A stretch of 64,000 nt of DNA, from assembly GCF_963674925.1 (NCBI RefSeq), contig NZ_OY771647.1:8501-72500 (forward strand), written 5' to 3'. The notes beneath the pieces are model-generated. The model searched no databases and had not been told where the DNA came from. It saw only the letters and a program-made list of their open reading frames with translations. Both the position numbers and the translations under genes were made by a program. Source of the DNA: an uncultured Draconibacterium sp. Its GTDB lineage: Bacteria > Bacteroidota > Bacteroidia > Bacteroidales > Prolixibacteraceae. Below are positions 63,717 through 64,000 of the stretch, one piece after another (within the stretch, counting starts at the first letter, position 1; each line of letters opens with the position of its first letter).

Positions 63717-64000
63717 TTAATCATACCACGCCCACGAAACGCCCAAACGGAAAGTAGCCCGCGGCATCGGGTAATGTGGTGTTGTCATATAAGTCCCATT
63801 CAGGAAGTTTGTACCAATATTCATCCATTTAAAGAATACACGTGTACGTTTTAAACGCAGGTTGGCATAAATATCGATATATGGGTAATCGCCGTATTCC
63901 TGTTCGTTCTGCAAATAAAAAAAACCTGTTGACGGCGCATAGGCATCGGCGTAAAATTTGGTATTGTAGCGCACATCGGCACCAATTTGCGTAAACATTA
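63717..64000 (-). CDS. putative outer-membrane porin, C-terminal part (cut by window edge)
   Basis: At least 93 residues; the N-terminus lies beyond the window. Strongly alternating aromatic strands (TKFYADAYAPSTGFFYLQ, YPYIDIYANLRLKRTRVFFKWMNIG) and a final LGVSWAWYD strand are typical of the Bacteroidota Porin_10-type family. It should sit in the outer membrane. The internal ATG at 63998 is probably not the start. Confidence 0.75.
   Translation of the reverse strand, partial: MFTQIGADVRYNTKFYADAYAPSTGFFYLQNEQEYGDYPYIDIYANLRLKRTRVFFKWMNIGTNFLNGTYMTTPHYPMPRATFRLGVSWAWYD

Noticed and set aside
1..64000. tRNA, rRNA or riboswitch genes
   Set aside because: No cloverleaf, rRNA or known riboswitch sequence was recognised by eye in the intergenic gaps; a covariance search would be needed to exclude small RNAs.

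Overview
This 64 kb window looks like chromosomal DNA of a Bacteroidota member. A marine or sediment Marinilabiliales/Prolixibacteraceae-like organism is my inference from the gene content, not a measured placement. The supporting signs are the Bacteroidota promoter form (TTG, 19-21 bases, TAnnTTTG) upstream of at least four genes, few Shine-Dalgarno sites, a Porin_10-like outer-membrane protein at the right edge, and lineage-typical housekeeping sets (mreBCD-mrdA-rodA, gpsA, pgi, purH, ksgA, mgtE, dprA, rhlE). No rRNA, tRNA or CRISPR array was seen.

Layout. 1-3060: a small membrane protein, dprA and an RhlE-type helicase closed by a strong terminator. 3.1-11.6 kb: an accessory, AT-rich array in which every gene is on the minus strand (cupin, GNAT, DUF1801, several unknown membrane proteins, Fic). 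Long palindrome-rich elements with a shared (C)CAAMCCGTT-like right core separate most of the genes. An IS1182-type element sits exactly in one core. 12-16.8 kb: a HAD phosphatase overlapping a bifunctional NAD(P)HX repair enzyme, a DUF481 protein and a DUF819 permease. 16.8-21.6 kb: a membrane-anchored receiver protein, two secreted alpha/beta hydrolases, a GNAT and a lipoprotein ADP-ribosylglycohydrolase homologue. 21.8-28.1 kb: a divergent Nramp-fold transporter, an ATP-dependent 5-oxoprolinase and a second DUF819 permease. 28.2-34.9 kb: an M14-like peptidase, gpsA, a CDP-alcohol phosphatidyltransferase, pgi and an EamA exporter. 35.1-40.6 kb: a tripartite efflux operon (adaptor, MacB-type permease, TolC-type channel, second adaptor) without an ATPase. 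40.7-46.9 kb: an ATP-grasp protein, PPK2, a DUF1338 enzyme, a PfkB homologue, AcpH and a KamA-type radical SAM enzyme. 47.1-54.5 kb: the cell-shape cluster downstream of purH. 54.8-64 kb: FtsX-type permeases, mgtE, ksgA, a YbhN-type protein, a PIN toxin-antitoxin pair, a flavin monooxygenase, a Nudix CoA pyrophosphatase and a partial porin.

The most unusual region is the 3.1-11.6 kb array. Five of its genes are flanked by short gene-specific tags that are complementary to each other. One tag lies just after the CCGTT core upstream of the gene and the other lies at the start of the element downstream. This is the R'/R'' relationship expected of integron gene cassettes with attC sites. There is no integrase in the window and the consensus differs from the classical GTTRRRY/RYYYAAC form. 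I therefore read it as an integrase-less attC-like cassette array (CALIN-like), or as an analogous cassette system of Bacteroidota. One junction carries an intact IS with a CCGT duplication, and a second carries what looks like a 10-base IS-end scar at the same position.
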